64,000 nt of DNA from CAWGGS01 sp963822095 (lineage in GTDB: Bacteria > Desulfobacterota > Desulfobulbia > Desulfobulbales > Desulfocapsaceae), in contig CAWGGS010000033.1 in NCBI GenBank assembly GCA_963822095.1, positions 1 through 64,000 of the forward strand. The letters run 5' to 3'. The notes below the pieces were generated by a model. That model was not told the DNA's origin, did not search any database, and saw only the letters and a program-made list of their open reading frames with translations. The translations under genes and the position numbers were made by a program. Below are positions 43,728 through 52,313 of the stretch, one piece after another. Each line of letters opens with the position of its first letter. Within the stretch, counting starts at the first letter, position 1.

Positions 43728-44591
43728 TTAAGCCCGTAATGCCAGGGCGACACCCATCCATAGGGATTGCTGGATTTGACCGGGTGGGTTCGGGTTAAAC
43801 GTCGCTTTGAAGCCGTAAGGGTTATGTGCTGTTAATTTAACCTGGTTAATATAATAGTCAATTGAGGGCAGCACGATCTCGGATGCGAACGGCAGTGATG
43901 CCACCACCGCCCAAGGCGCAATAGTGCCGTCATCGGGCCCATACGGAACGCCTCGTCCCAGATAATCGAAGAACTGTCGCTCGATGCCGTTCACTTTGAT
44001 CGTGTCGGGGCCGGGGCCGTCGCTTGCGGTAATTCCCCAGCAATGGCGGTCATAACCGGCAAACTTACGCGGGTTGTCCATCGCATACTGTTGTTGCACA
44101 TAGGTTGCGCGACGGCTGTTCTCAAAATAATCGATGCCCTTATTGCGCATAAACGCGTCCTGGATGCCGCGAAAATAAATCGAGACATGTGAGAGTTGGT
44201 GCGTGAACAACGGCCCGGCATAAAGATAGTCATATCCGTAACAGTGCTCCCATCGATACGTCGAAGTCCACCCGGCGTAGCAACTCTCGGGCAGCGGATG
44301 AGCAGGCGAGCTCAGTCCTAGAATATACAACAGCATCGCCTCATCGTACCCTTCCCAATGGTAGTTGAGAAATCCGCTTTCGGGTTTCCAGCCGTGGATA
44401 ACCGTTGCGCCATGGTTTTGCGCCCATTGCCAATCCGCGCGGCAATAGAGCAAGTCGGCAAGTGTGCGGATTTCAAGTTCGTCGGCTGTATCCGCATCAA
44501 AATACATCCCGGCTGTTAACGCGCCGGCCAGCAGGAATGCGCTATCTATCGTTGACAGTTCGTATTGCCAGGCACGACAGCCGGTTCGCAT
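43728..44591 (-). CDS. Glucoamylase-like (PF10091-type) protein, C-terminal fragment
   Basis: This frame holds most of a glycoamylase-like (alpha,alpha-barrel) protein: STIDSAFLLAGALTAGMYF, GWKPESGFLNYHWEGYDEAML, HQLSHVSIYFRGIQDAF and AVVASLPFASEIVLPSIDYY. The native protein continues upstream in another frame (44546-44899). One more base in the A-run at 44658-44663 would give a single 390-residue protein. Members act on beta-glucans or unknown glycans. No signal peptide is seen, so it would be cytoplasmic. Confidence 0.8.
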   Translation of the reverse strand: MRTGCRAWQYELSTIDSAFLLAGALTAGMYFDADTADELEIRTLADLLYCRADWQWAQNHGATVIHGWKPESGFLNYHWEGYDEAMLLYILGLSSPAHPLPESCYAGWTSTYRWEHCYGYDYLYAGPLFTHQLSHVSIYFRGIQDAFMRNKGIDYFENSRRATYVQQQYAMDNPRKFAGYDRHCWGITASDGPGPDTIKVNGIERQFFDYLGRGVPYGPDDGTIAPWAVVASLPFASEIVLPSIDYYINQVKLTAHNPYGFKATFNPNPPGQIQQSLWMGVALALRA

Positions 44592-44899
44592 GATGAGAAA
44601 ATGATACGAGCCCTTATAACCGGTGGCCTCGGATTCGGGACCTTGGGGGCTGTTCCCAAAAAACGCAACGTGGTCAATGTCCGTTCCACCGCCGCGGCAC
44701 GCGGCATAAATCCGCGTTCGACGGCCAATGGGTACGCCGCCAGCGCAAAGCCGGTGGCGGCTATGCTTGCAGGCCAGTCCTCTGCGGTCTTGTCCTTCAC
44801 CAGCCCGTTGTCCGGATGCGTCTCATGCGGCAAGTAGCTGAATGAGACGTTCTGAAGCCTTTCCAACTCAGTCTCCGAGATGAGTCCTGTACTGTTCAT
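44546..44899 (-). CDS. Glucoamylase-like protein, N-terminal fragment (frameshifted)
   Basis: This frame starts with MNSTGLISETELERLQNVSF and carries the first ~80 native residues of the family (NVSFSYLPHETHPDNGLV, IAATGFALAAYPLAVERGFM, TLTTLRFL). After the six-T run (minus strand) it leaves the native frame; the wild-type continuation NSPQGPESEATGYKG is read in the frame of the next fragment. Confidence 0.72.
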   Translation of the reverse strand: MNSTGLISETELERLQNVSFSYLPHETHPDNGLVKDKTAEDWPASIAATGFALAAYPLAVERGFMPRAAAVERTLTTLRFLGTAPKVPNPRPPVIRARIIFSSCEPAVVPGNTNCQR

Positions 44900-45021
44900 G
44901 TTTTTTTCTTCGCGTAAGGTTTTGGTTTGGCTTTGACTTTCTCTTTATGGATTTGCAGTTCCGCCTGCATCCAGTCCTCTACCGCCCCACCGTCACTGCG
45001 ACCTCTCTTCGCGTAGAGTTC

Positions 45022-46953
45022 TTAGGCCTGTGTGGCGATTTGCGGCTCAAGATCGAGCGGCTTGCCGGCAGGCGATGAGACTTTGACTGGATCGAGAATC
45101 CGATACGCCAGCAGTTTCAAGCGGTCGTTCACCAGAAACCACACCAGCGCATAGCCCCAAACGAATCCGGCCCAACCCCAGCCCAGCGGTGTCATGAAAA
45201 GCCCGTATACGGCAATCAACGTGGCAACGATCTGGGTGCCGACCACGGCCATCCATAAAATAGGCGCAGGGCGGATCGACCAGAAGGGGCCGCGAGTCCT
45301 CGTCAGGAAAATTGTCAGGTGTCCGGCCACAGACAGCATCAGGTACATCAGGGTCTGGATGTGCGGCCGGTCAAGATGATAGACCTGTTCGCCCAGATAA
45401 AACAGGCCGAAGGCGGCTACGGGCCCGATGACGCCCAGGACGGTGGCAATCCCCAACACCATGCGCATATTCCAGGCCTCGGGCTGGTCCTTATAATGCA
45501 CATTGTCATAGGCAATGGACAGGATGGCCCCGTCGTTTAAGAGGGCCAGCATCACGATCATCACCGCCGTCAACGGATAAAAGTTGAAGATCAGGATCGC
45601 AAGCGTCATGAACAAGAGCACGCGCAGGGTCTCGGCGATGCGGTAGATGGCATAGCTGTTCATCCGCTGGAAGATGCGACGGCTTTCCTTGATGGCGTCG
45701 ATGATCACCGACAGGCCGGGCGTCATCAACACTATGTCGGCCGCCGCGCGGGCCGCATCCGTTGCGTCGGAGACGGCGATGCCGCAGTCGGCCTTCTTCA
45801 GGGCGGGGGCGTCGTTCACCCCGTCGCCCGTCATGCCGACAATGTGGCCGCGTTTTTGCAAAACATCGACGATGTGAAACTTGTGCTCGGGGAACACCTG
45901 GGCGAAACCGTCCGCTTTTTCGATGGACTCAGCCACCTTCACGGTCTCGTCATGTTTGACGTCGCCTAACCCGGACGCATCGACAATGTCTGAGCCCATG
46001 CCAAGCTTCTTGGCGGTTTCCTGGGCGATGGCCAGCGCATCGCCGGTCACCATCTTGATCTTCACACCCATTGCCAGTGCGGTGGCGATGGTGTCCTTGG
46101 CATCTTCGCGTGGCGGATCGAACAGGGGCAACACGCCCAGAAACCGCCATTCGCTATCCCCCTCGGCCCGTGCCACACCCAACGAGCGGAAACCGCGCGC
46201 TGCGAAATCGCCTACCGCCTTGTCAACTTCAGCCTGTATCTGCCCGGTATCGGCCGATAACTTCAGGATCACCTGCGGCGCGCCTTTGGTCACCTTGAAC
46301 TCCATGCCATCCTTGGTCTTGACGGTTGCCTCGGTGCGCTTATGGACCGGATCGAAAGGTTGAAAATGAAGTATCTCGAAATCCTTTAAGGCATCTTGGT
46401 CCGTAAGACCGCCGAGGACGGCCAGATCAATGATATCGTTGTTTTCCGCCCGCGAGGCCAGCGCGCCGTTTAAGATAAGGCCCTCGGCTGCTACATCACC
46501 TATGCAAAACGGATCTCCCAGGGTTAACTTGTTCTGGGTCAGGGTGCCGGTTTTGTCAGAGCACAGCATATCGACGCCTGCCAGCTCCTCGATTGCCACC
46601 AGCTTGCTGACAATCGCCTTTTTTCTGGCAAGGAGTCGCGCCCCCACCGCCATGGTCACCGACAAGACCGTGGGCATGGCAACGGGAATCGCTGCCACCG
46701 TTAATACCAAAGCGAACTGCAAGGTAGTGAGGATCGGGTCGCCGCGATAGATTGCAAAACCGATGATCACAGCGACCAGAGCCACCGCCAGAATGATCAG
46801 GTAATTACCGATCTTCAAAACCGCCTTTTGAAAATGGCTGACCGAGTGTGCCTCCTGCACCAGTTGCGCCGTCTTGCCGAAATAGGTGTTCGCACCGGTC
46901 GCATAGACCAGTGCCCCGATTTCCCCTCTGCGAATGATCGAACCCGAGAACAC
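45022..46953 (-). CDS. P-type H+-transporting ATPase (P3A), C-terminal fragment
   Basis: This fragment of 643 residues has the phosphorylation site CSDKTGTLTQNKL, the ATP-site motifs KGAPQVIL and MVTGDALAIAQETAKKLG, the hinge GDGVNDAPALKKADCGIA and the C-terminal helices (AETLRVLLFMTLAIL). It is of the plasma-membrane proton pump type (P3A). The apparent GTG start is inside the actuator domain; the natural N-terminal part is in the neighbouring frame. The pump would use ATP to push H+ out and raise the membrane potential under stress. Confidence 0.88.
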   Translation of the reverse strand: MFSGSIIRRGEIGALVYATGANTYFGKTAQLVQEAHSVSHFQKAVLKIGNYLIILAVALVAVIIGFAIYRGDPILTTLQFALVLTVAAIPVAMPTVLSVTMAVGARLLARKKAIVSKLVAIEELAGVDMLCSDKTGTLTQNKLTLGDPFCIGDVAAEGLILNGALASRAENNDIIDLAVLGGLTDQDALKDFEILHFQPFDPVHKRTEATVKTKDGMEFKVTKGAPQVILKLSADTGQIQAEVDKAVGDFAARGFRSLGVARAEGDSEWRFLGVLPLFDPPREDAKDTIATALAMGVKIKMVTGDALAIAQETAKKLGMGSDIVDASGLGDVKHDETVKVAESIEKADGFAQVFPEHKFHIVDVLQKRGHIVGMTGDGVNDAPALKKADCGIAVSDATDAARAAADIVLMTPGLSVIIDAIKESRRIFQRMNSYAIYRIAETLRVLLFMTLAILIFNFYPLTAVMIVMLALLNDGAILSIAYDNVHYKDQPEAWNMRMVLGIATVLGVIGPVAAFGLFYLGEQVYHLDRPHIQTLMYLMLSVAGHLTIFLTRTRGPFWSIRPAPILWMAVVGTQIVATLIAVYGLFMTPLGWGWAGFVWGYALVWFLVNDRLKLLAYRILDPVKVSSPAGKPLDLEPQIATQA

Positions 46954-47548
46954 AGCCTCTGCCGGATTTACGCGTTGCGGGCAGGGATTCTCCCGTCAGC
47001 GCCGACTGATCCACTTCCACCTCATCGCCGTCCAGCAGGCGCGCATCGGCCGGCACAATATCGCCCAGCCGCAAGCGAATCACATCTCCCGGCACCAGCT
47101 CCCGCGCCGGCGGTGTGACCCACTTTCCATCCCGTTTGACCCGGGCCTTGATCGCAAGCTTTGCCTTCAGGGCCTCTATGGCATTGCCTGCCTCACGTTC
47201 CTCAAAGAAGCCGACCCCCGCATTTGCCAGCAGCAAAAAAAGGATGATGAAAAAATCCGGCCAGTGCCGGACCACCCCGGAGAGAATCACCGCCACCTCG
47301 ATCATCCACGGAATAGGCCCCCAGAAATACGACAGGAACTTCAAAAAAAGATTGGTCTTCTTTTCTTCTATTTCGTTGGGCCCATACTCACTCAACCGTT
47401 TTTCGGCCTCGGGTTGACTGAGGCCGTCCGGTGACGAGCCTAATTTCTTCTCCACTTCCGAAAGAGGAAGGGTTTTCAGATCGTCCTTGGCGTCCGATTT
47501 CGATGGCGTCTTGGATTCGGGTTTATTGGTGATAGCATGTTCTTTCAT
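46805..47548 (-). CDS. P-type H+-ATPase, N-terminal fragment (frameshifted)
   Basis: The native part covers ~195 residues: the N-terminal cation-ATPase region (LGSSPDGLSQPEAEKRLSEY), two membrane helices and the actuator domain to DQSALTGESLPATRKSG. After that the frame becomes unrelated sequence. A single extra base at or near 46960 breaks the frame; without it the sequence reads on as EAVFSGSIIRRGE in the next fragment, giving an 841-residue pump. Confidence 0.82.
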   Translation of the reverse strand: MKEHAITNKPESKTPSKSDAKDDLKTLPLSEVEKKLGSSPDGLSQPEAEKRLSEYGPNEIEEKKTNLFLKFLSYFWGPIPWMIEVAVILSGVVRHWPDFFIILFLLLANAGVGFFEEREAGNAIEALKAKLAIKARVKRDGKWVTPPARELVPGDVIRLRLGDIVPADARLLDGDEVEVDQSALTGESLPATRKSGRGCVLGFDHSQRGNRGTGLCDRCEHLFRQDGATGAGGTLGQPFSKGGFEDR

Positions 47549-47608
47549 AGGGGAACCTTACAAACTCAAAGCATGGGAAAATGACCAAAAGGCCTCTGCA
47601 CTCTCTTC

Positions 47609-48019
47609 TCAAGGAACGAAGTCAAAGAACTGTTGAACCTTGGCGACAATCTGTTTTTCCGTCATTTTATCGGTTGTTTCAATGCCGACGATGCGTTTCT
47701 CGAGGTTGTTGACTGCCATCCTTTTGTGCAGCTCGCCTTTGGCCTCTCCCGGACCAAACAACAGGATCGCGTCAGCCTCGGTAAGACAGGTGATCACCTC
47801 ATCGTAGAAACTATTGAGGGAACCCGCTAATTTGGCCTCCTGACTGTCATCAGCGGGGACCGACTGTGCCTCATAGGGACCTTTGAGGGGCGAATCTCCG
47901 GTGCGACGCAGCTGTTTTTCACTCTTCGATTCTATCAGCCGAGTTTCTGTGTTTTGCTGGGAGAGCAAAATTACAATCGCCTGCCGGTGATCCACCCATA
48001 AACCCACTTTTTTTTGCAT
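47609..48019 (-). CDS. Small conserved protein, possibly eRF1/baeRF-like fold
   Basis: With the start at 48019 (AAGGATACTATC before the ATG) the product has 136 residues. It begins with VGLWVDHRQAIVILL, has a short charged middle and then LNSFYDEVITCLTEADAILLFGPGEAKGELHKRM, a pattern seen in bacterial relatives of the archaeal release-factor family. I am not certain of the family. It lies between the histidine phosphatase and H+-ATPase genes on the same strand. Confidence 0.7.
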   Translation of the reverse strand: MQKKVGLWVDHRQAIVILLSQQNTETRLIESKSEKQLRRTGDSPLKGPYEAQSVPADDSQEAKLAGSLNSFYDEVITCLTEADAILLFGPGEAKGELHKRMAVNNLEKRIVGIETTDKMTEKQIVAKVQQFFDFVP

Positions 48020-48032
48020 GATAGTATCCTTA

Positions 48033-48641
48033 TTATTTTTGAGAGGCTGCATTCCACAAAGCGATGACCGGCACTTCGAGATGCTGGGGGTTGAAGCTGA
48101 GAATGCTGAGTGATGCAGTTCCCAGCGGAAAATGCCGTGCTTCGACAAGCGGCAATCCGATCCATCGAGCACCCAGGACACCACCGAACTGACCATGCGA
48201 AAAAAGCGCGACCTTTCCATCCAGCATGCGAAGACGAGCGATCAGTCGATCGGCCCTCTCGGAAACTCGTTTGGGCATTTCCCCATGCGGGCAACCGTCC
48301 CGAAAAACATTCCAGTCCGGCCGCGCCTTGCGGATATCCACGGATCGCTTCCCTTCGTAATCGCCATAGTCCCATTCCGCCAGGTCCGGTTCGATTTGCT
48401 GGATTTTATCCAGTCCGACTAACTCGCAGGTCTGTCTGGCACGCGTAAGCGGACTGGTCAGCACATGGGCAAACCGGATACCCAGGAGGTATTTACCAAG
48501 AGCTCGAGCCTGGTTCTCGCCGTTCGCGGTCAATGGAATATCCGTGAGACCGGTGTGCCGACTGGAGAGCGCCCACTCGGTTTCGCCGTGCCGAATGAGG
48601 TAGAGGCACAAGGGCATGGAGGTGCTTGTTGTCATGCTCAT
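48033..48641 (-). CDS. Histidine phosphatase family protein (phosphoglycerate mutase-like)
   Basis: With the start at 48641 the product has 202 residues. It has the RHG active site (LCLYLIRHGETEW), the arginine part TSPLTRARQTCEL, the acid region LAEWDYGDYEGKR and the second catalytic His (VALFSHGQFGGVL). The family contains cofactor-dependent phosphoglycerate mutases and sugar phosphatases; the substrate is not settled. Its start overlaps the stop of the aldolase gene (ATGA), which suggests a role in sugar phosphate flow. Confidence 0.88.
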   Translation of the reverse strand: MSMTTSTSMPLCLYLIRHGETEWALSSRHTGLTDIPLTANGENQARALGKYLLGIRFAHVLTSPLTRARQTCELVGLDKIQQIEPDLAEWDYGDYEGKRSVDIRKARPDWNVFRDGCPHGEMPKRVSERADRLIARLRMLDGKVALFSHGQFGGVLGARWIGLPLVEARHFPLGTASLSILSFNPQHLEVPVIALWNAASQK

Positions 48642-49675
48642 GGCCTTTCCATTGCGGATGTGTATTCGCCACGGCGTGCAGCCTGGTTGCACATGGCTCT
48701 ATGATAAAGAGCCCGCTGGGCATCAGGCGCATTGGACTCCTCGCCACGCCAGATCTTCATGGCCGGTTGCTGGATAGCACGGGCAAAGGAAAACGTGAGC
48801 GCCCAGGGCAGTGGCGATTTGAAGCTGACGTGCATGGCCTGCAAATGCGCAGAGGCCATTTCACTGGATTGACCGCCTGACAGGAAGGCTATCCCACCGA
48901 CGGCAGCAGGGACAGCCCGCAACAGACACTGCACCGTGGCATCGGCCACCTCGTCCACGGTGTTCTGCCTGGGGCAGGTGAGCCCCGGAAGCACCATATT
49001 GGGCTTCAGAATCATGCCCTCCAGCAGGATACGCTGGATATACAGCTGGTTGAAGACCACCCGCAAAACATCCTCCGTTACCTCGGCGCACCGCTTAAGG
49101 GTATGCCCACCTTCCATCACTACCTCCGGCTCGACGACCGGGACCAGTCCTGCCTCCTGGCAAAAGGAGGCATACCGGGCCAGGGCATGCGCGTTGGCCT
49201 CAATGCAGCCCCGGCTGGGCAGACCTTCGCCCACGGCAATCACTGCCCGCCATTTGGCAAAGCGGGCACCCATCTGAAAGTATTCGGCCAGACGGTCGCG
49301 GAGTCCATCCAGACCCTCGGTTATTTTCTCTCCTGGATGACCTGCCATATCCCTGGCCCCGGTGTCGACTTTGATGCCGGGAATGATCCCGGCATCGGCG
49401 ATGGCTACAGCAAAGGGAGTGCCCTTCTGCACCTGTTGGCGGATTGTCTCATCGTAGAGGATTACGCCGCTGATGCACTTTCCAAGCCCAGGTGTGGTCA
49501 CAAGCAGCTCCCGCCAGGCGTGCCGGGCTGTTTCAGTCTGGGGGATACCTAACCCGGCAAACCGTTTGTTGCAGGTTGAAGTGCTTTCATCCATAGCCAG
49601 CAGGCCCTTGTGGTGTTCGACCAGCTTTTTCACAATGTCTATAAGTTCTTGCACATTCATTCTGGTTTGCTCCAT
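48638..49675 (-). CDS. Class I fructose-bisphosphate aldolase
   Basis: The protein has 345 residues. It is the eukaryote-like class I type: LLAMDESTSTCNKRF near the N terminus, GARFAKWRAVIAVGEGLPS, VPVVEPEVVMEG and the Schiff-base lysine segment LEGMILKPNMVLPG. GGIAFLSGGQSSEMASAHLQAM is the phosphate-binding loop. It splits fructose-1,6-bisphosphate into two triose phosphates. It lies downstream of phosphoketolase in the same run, with a 254-bp gap, and is coupled to the histidine phosphatase gene. Confidence 0.93.
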   Translation of the reverse strand: MEQTRMNVQELIDIVKKLVEHHKGLLAMDESTSTCNKRFAGLGIPQTETARHAWRELLVTTPGLGKCISGVILYDETIRQQVQKGTPFAVAIADAGIIPGIKVDTGARDMAGHPGEKITEGLDGLRDRLAEYFQMGARFAKWRAVIAVGEGLPSRGCIEANAHALARYASFCQEAGLVPVVEPEVVMEGGHTLKRCAEVTEDVLRVVFNQLYIQRILLEGMILKPNMVLPGLTCPRQNTVDEVADATVQCLLRAVPAAVGGIAFLSGGQSSEMASAHLQAMHVSFKSPLPWALTFSFARAIQQPAMKIWRGEESNAPDAQRALYHRAMCNQAARRGEYTSAMERP

Positions 49676-49929
49676 TTCTATTTCAATATTTCCGGCAGGT
49701 CCTGATTTTCAACTCTCTATAAAAAAGACAGGCTGCCAAGCAGGAAAAAAGAGAGGATAACAGAAACATAAACAACAATGAGGATGATACCTGCATCGCC
49801 TCGATATATCCCCCCCCTACCTGTTTCAAGTTTGTATACCTTTGTTTTCATGTTTTCACCAATTGGAGAAGGTTATTCCGTTAAATGCCTGCTTCCTTAT
49901 ACTTAAACCCCTGGACGGACCAGTCATCC

Positions 49930-51174
49930 TCACAAGGGCGTGCCCGCCAATGTCGGGTCCCATTTCCAGTTCAGTATCTCCGGCATGTCCTGACCATGCT
50001 TGTCGATATACGCCTTATGCTCTATGAGCTTGTCCTCTATTATCTGCTTCAGCGTGATACCGGCGCCTTCGTGCGGGAGTCGATGGAGTACATCGAGGAC
50101 CAGGTGAAAACGATCCAGATCGTTGAGGACGGTCATGTCGAAGGTCGTGGTAATGGTGCCCTCTTCCTTATAGCCCCGGACATGCATGTTGTCGTGGTTG
50201 GTGCGGCGGTAGGTCAGGCGATGCACCAGCCAGGGGTACCCGTGGAAGGCAAAGACGATCGGCTTGTCTGTGGTAAAGAGCGCATCGAAATTCTCATCAC
50301 TTAGCCCATGCGGATGTTCGATTGGCGGTTGCAGCTTCATCAGATCGACAACATTGATCACCCGGATTCTCAGATTGGGCAGATGGGTACGGAGGATGGA
50401 GACGGCGGCCAGCGTCTCCAACGTCGGCACATCGCCGCAGCAGGCCATAACTACGTCCGGTTCCGCCTCCTGGTCGGTGCCGGCCCAATGCCAGACGCCT
50501 ATTCCCTGTGTGCAATGTTCAACGGCCTCATCCATGGTCAGCCATTGCGGCGCCTGGTACTTACCGGCGATAACGACATTGACGTAATCCCGGCTCCTCA
50601 GGCAATGGTCCCAGACCGACAGCAGGCAGTTGGCGTCGGGCGGCAGGTAGACGCGCACGATGGAGGCCTTCTTGTTGACCACATGATCGATGAATCCCGG
50701 ATCCTGATGGGTAAAACCGTTATGGGCCTGCTGCCAGACGTGGGAGGCGAGCAGGTAATTGAGTGAGGCGATTTTTCGCCGCCATGGCAACTGGGCGGTG
50801 ACCTTCAACCACTTGGCGTGCTGGTTAAACATCGAATCGATAATATGAATGAAGGCCTCGTAGCTGTTGAGAAGCCCGTGCCGGCCGGTGAGGAGATAGC
50901 CTTCGAGCCAGCCTTGACACTGGTGCTCGGAGAGCATCTCCATGACCCGGCCGTCGGTTGCGAGAAACTCATCGTTGTCCTGGGTCCGGGCTTCCCACTG
51001 CCGGTCGGTGACCTCAAAAACTGCGTTCAACCGGTTGGAGAGTGTCTCGTCGGGGCCGAATATGCGGAAATTCCGAGACATTTTGTTATGAATTAACCAC
51101 ATCACGAAGGAATTCTCCCAGCACGTGGGTGTCGGCAGCCTGAACCGATCCCGGTGCCGGCACATCCACCGCAT
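49930..51174 (-). CDS. xfp: Phosphoketolase, C-terminal fragment (frameshifted gene)
   Basis: The native part starts near MSRNFRIFGPDETLSNRLNAVF and runs to the C terminus (EILNWKWDPTLAGTPL). It has the family's EGYLLTGRHGLLNSYEAFIHI, KVTAQLPWRRKIASLNYLLAS and DVVMACCGDVPTLETLAAV. The whole enzyme splits fructose-6-P or xylulose-5-P with phosphate into acetyl phosphate plus a sugar phosphate, using thiamine diphosphate. Deleting the extra base at 51088 joins this fragment to the middle one. Confidence 0.88.
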   Translation of the reverse strand: MRWMCRHRDRFRLPTPTCWENSFVMWLIHNKMSRNFRIFGPDETLSNRLNAVFEVTDRQWEARTQDNDEFLATDGRVMEMLSEHQCQGWLEGYLLTGRHGLLNSYEAFIHIIDSMFNQHAKWLKVTAQLPWRRKIASLNYLLASHVWQQAHNGFTHQDPGFIDHVVNKKASIVRVYLPPDANCLLSVWDHCLRSRDYVNVVIAGKYQAPQWLTMDEAVEHCTQGIGVWHWAGTDQEAEPDVVMACCGDVPTLETLAAVSILRTHLPNLRIRVINVVDLMKLQPPIEHPHGLSDENFDALFTTDKPIVFAFHGYPWLVHRLTYRRTNHDNMHVRGYKEEGTITTTFDMTVLNDLDRFHLVLDVLHRLPHEGAGITLKQIIEDKLIEHKAYIDKHGQDMPEILNWKWDPTLAGTPL

Positions 51175-51691
51175 ACTCCTGGAAGTCGGGCATAATCAGG
51201 TCATGCAGCAGTATCCCGCCGTTGGCGTGCGGATTAGCCCCCATCCGCCTCTCACCCTTTGGCGCAAGACCGGCCAGTTCCGGTATCAGTCGGCCATTCT
51301 CGTCAAAGAGTTCTTCCGGCCTGTAGCTCTTCATCCAGCGTTCAAGCTGGCCCAGATGCCCGGGATGCGCCGAATCCACCAGCAGCGGTACCTGATGCGC
51401 CCGGAAAGTGCCCTCTATCTGCAGACCATCGACCTCCTTCGGTCCTGTCCAGCCCTTCGGTGAATTGAGGACGATCATCGGCCAGCGCGGCCTGGCCTGA
51501 TCCTTTCTCTCCCGCGCATTGCTTTGAATGTCCCGGATCTCCTCAACAGCCGTGTCCAGAACGGTGGCCATGAGTTGATGCATCTTTTCCGGATCATCAC
51601 CTTCGACAAAATACGGCGTCCAGCCATAGCCGCGCAGCAGCTGGTCCAGTTCCTCATGGCTGATGCGGGCCAACACGGTCGGGATTGGCAA
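51086..51691 (-). CDS. xfp: Phosphoketolase, middle fragment (frameshifted gene)
   Basis: This fragment holds the middle ~200 residues (ISHEELDQLLRGYGWTPYFVEG, RPRWPMIVLNSPKGWTGPKE, GERRMGANPHANGG, THVLGEFLRDVV). It is bounded on each side by a one-base insertion: near 51681-51683 at its start and at 51088 at its end. Without both, the gene reads as one protein of 793 residues, the usual size. Confidence 0.85.
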   Translation of the reverse strand: MPIPTVLARISHEELDQLLRGYGWTPYFVEGDDPEKMHQLMATVLDTAVEEIRDIQSNARERKDQARPRWPMIVLNSPKGWTGPKEVDGLQIEGTFRAHQVPLLVDSAHPGHLGQLERWMKSYRPEELFDENGRLIPELAGLAPKGERRMGANPHANGGILLHDLIMPDFQEYAVDVPAPGSVQAADTHVLGEFLRDVVNS

Positions 51692-52313
51692 TTTTATAGC
51701 CGTTCAGATGCAGGATCGGCAGCACGGCGCCGTCGGTAATCGGATTCAGGAATTTATTCGAGTGCCATGCCGTGGCCAGGGGGCCGGTCTCCGCCTCCCC
51801 GTCGCCGACGACGCAGGCAACTACCAGGTCCGGATTGTCGAACACGGCGCCGAAGGCATGGCTGAGCGAATAGCCCAGCTCACCTCCTTCATGGATCGAT
51901 CCCGGGCATTCCGGTGAGACATGGCTGGGAATGCCGCCGGGGAAGGAGAACTGGGTGAACAGTTTTTTCAGTCCGACCTCATCCTGACTGATATTCGGAT
52001 AAATCTCGCTGTAGGTGCCTTCAAGATAGGTATTGGCGACCAGCGCCGGACCGCCGTGGCCGGGACCTGAAATATAGATCATATCCAGATCATATTTATT
52101 GATGACCCGGTTCAGATGCACATAGATGAAATTCTGGCCCGGGGTCGTGCCCCAGTGACCAAGCAGTGTCGGCTTCACATGTGAGAGTTGCAGGGGCTCT
52201 TTGAGCAGAGGATTGGCATAGAGATAAATCTGGCCGACGGACAGATAGTTGGCGGCACGCCAGTAAGCATCCATCCGCTCGAGCAGTTCAGGTGTAAGGG
52301 TTTGGGTCTGCAT
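51654..52313 (-). CDS. xfp: Phosphoketolase, N-terminal fragment (frameshifted gene)
   Basis: This fragment starts with AGGAGA upstream of the ATG and contains LSVGQIYLYANPLLKEPL, GHWGTTPGQNFIYVHLNR, the phosphate/TPP motifs GPGHGGPA and VVGDGEAETGPLATAWHS, and HLNGYKIANP, after which the frame is lost. The gene start overlaps the end of ackA by 26 bp, so the kinase and the phosphoketolase are made from one message. Confidence 0.88.
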   Translation of the reverse strand: MQTQTLTPELLERMDAYWRAANYLSVGQIYLYANPLLKEPLQLSHVKPTLLGHWGTTPGQNFIYVHLNRVINKYDLDMIYISGPGHGGPALVANTYLEGTYSEIYPNISQDEVGLKKLFTQFSFPGGIPSHVSPECPGSIHEGGELGYSLSHAFGAVFDNPDLVVACVVGDGEAETGPLATAWHSNKFLNPITDGAVLPILHLNGYKIANPDRVGPHQP

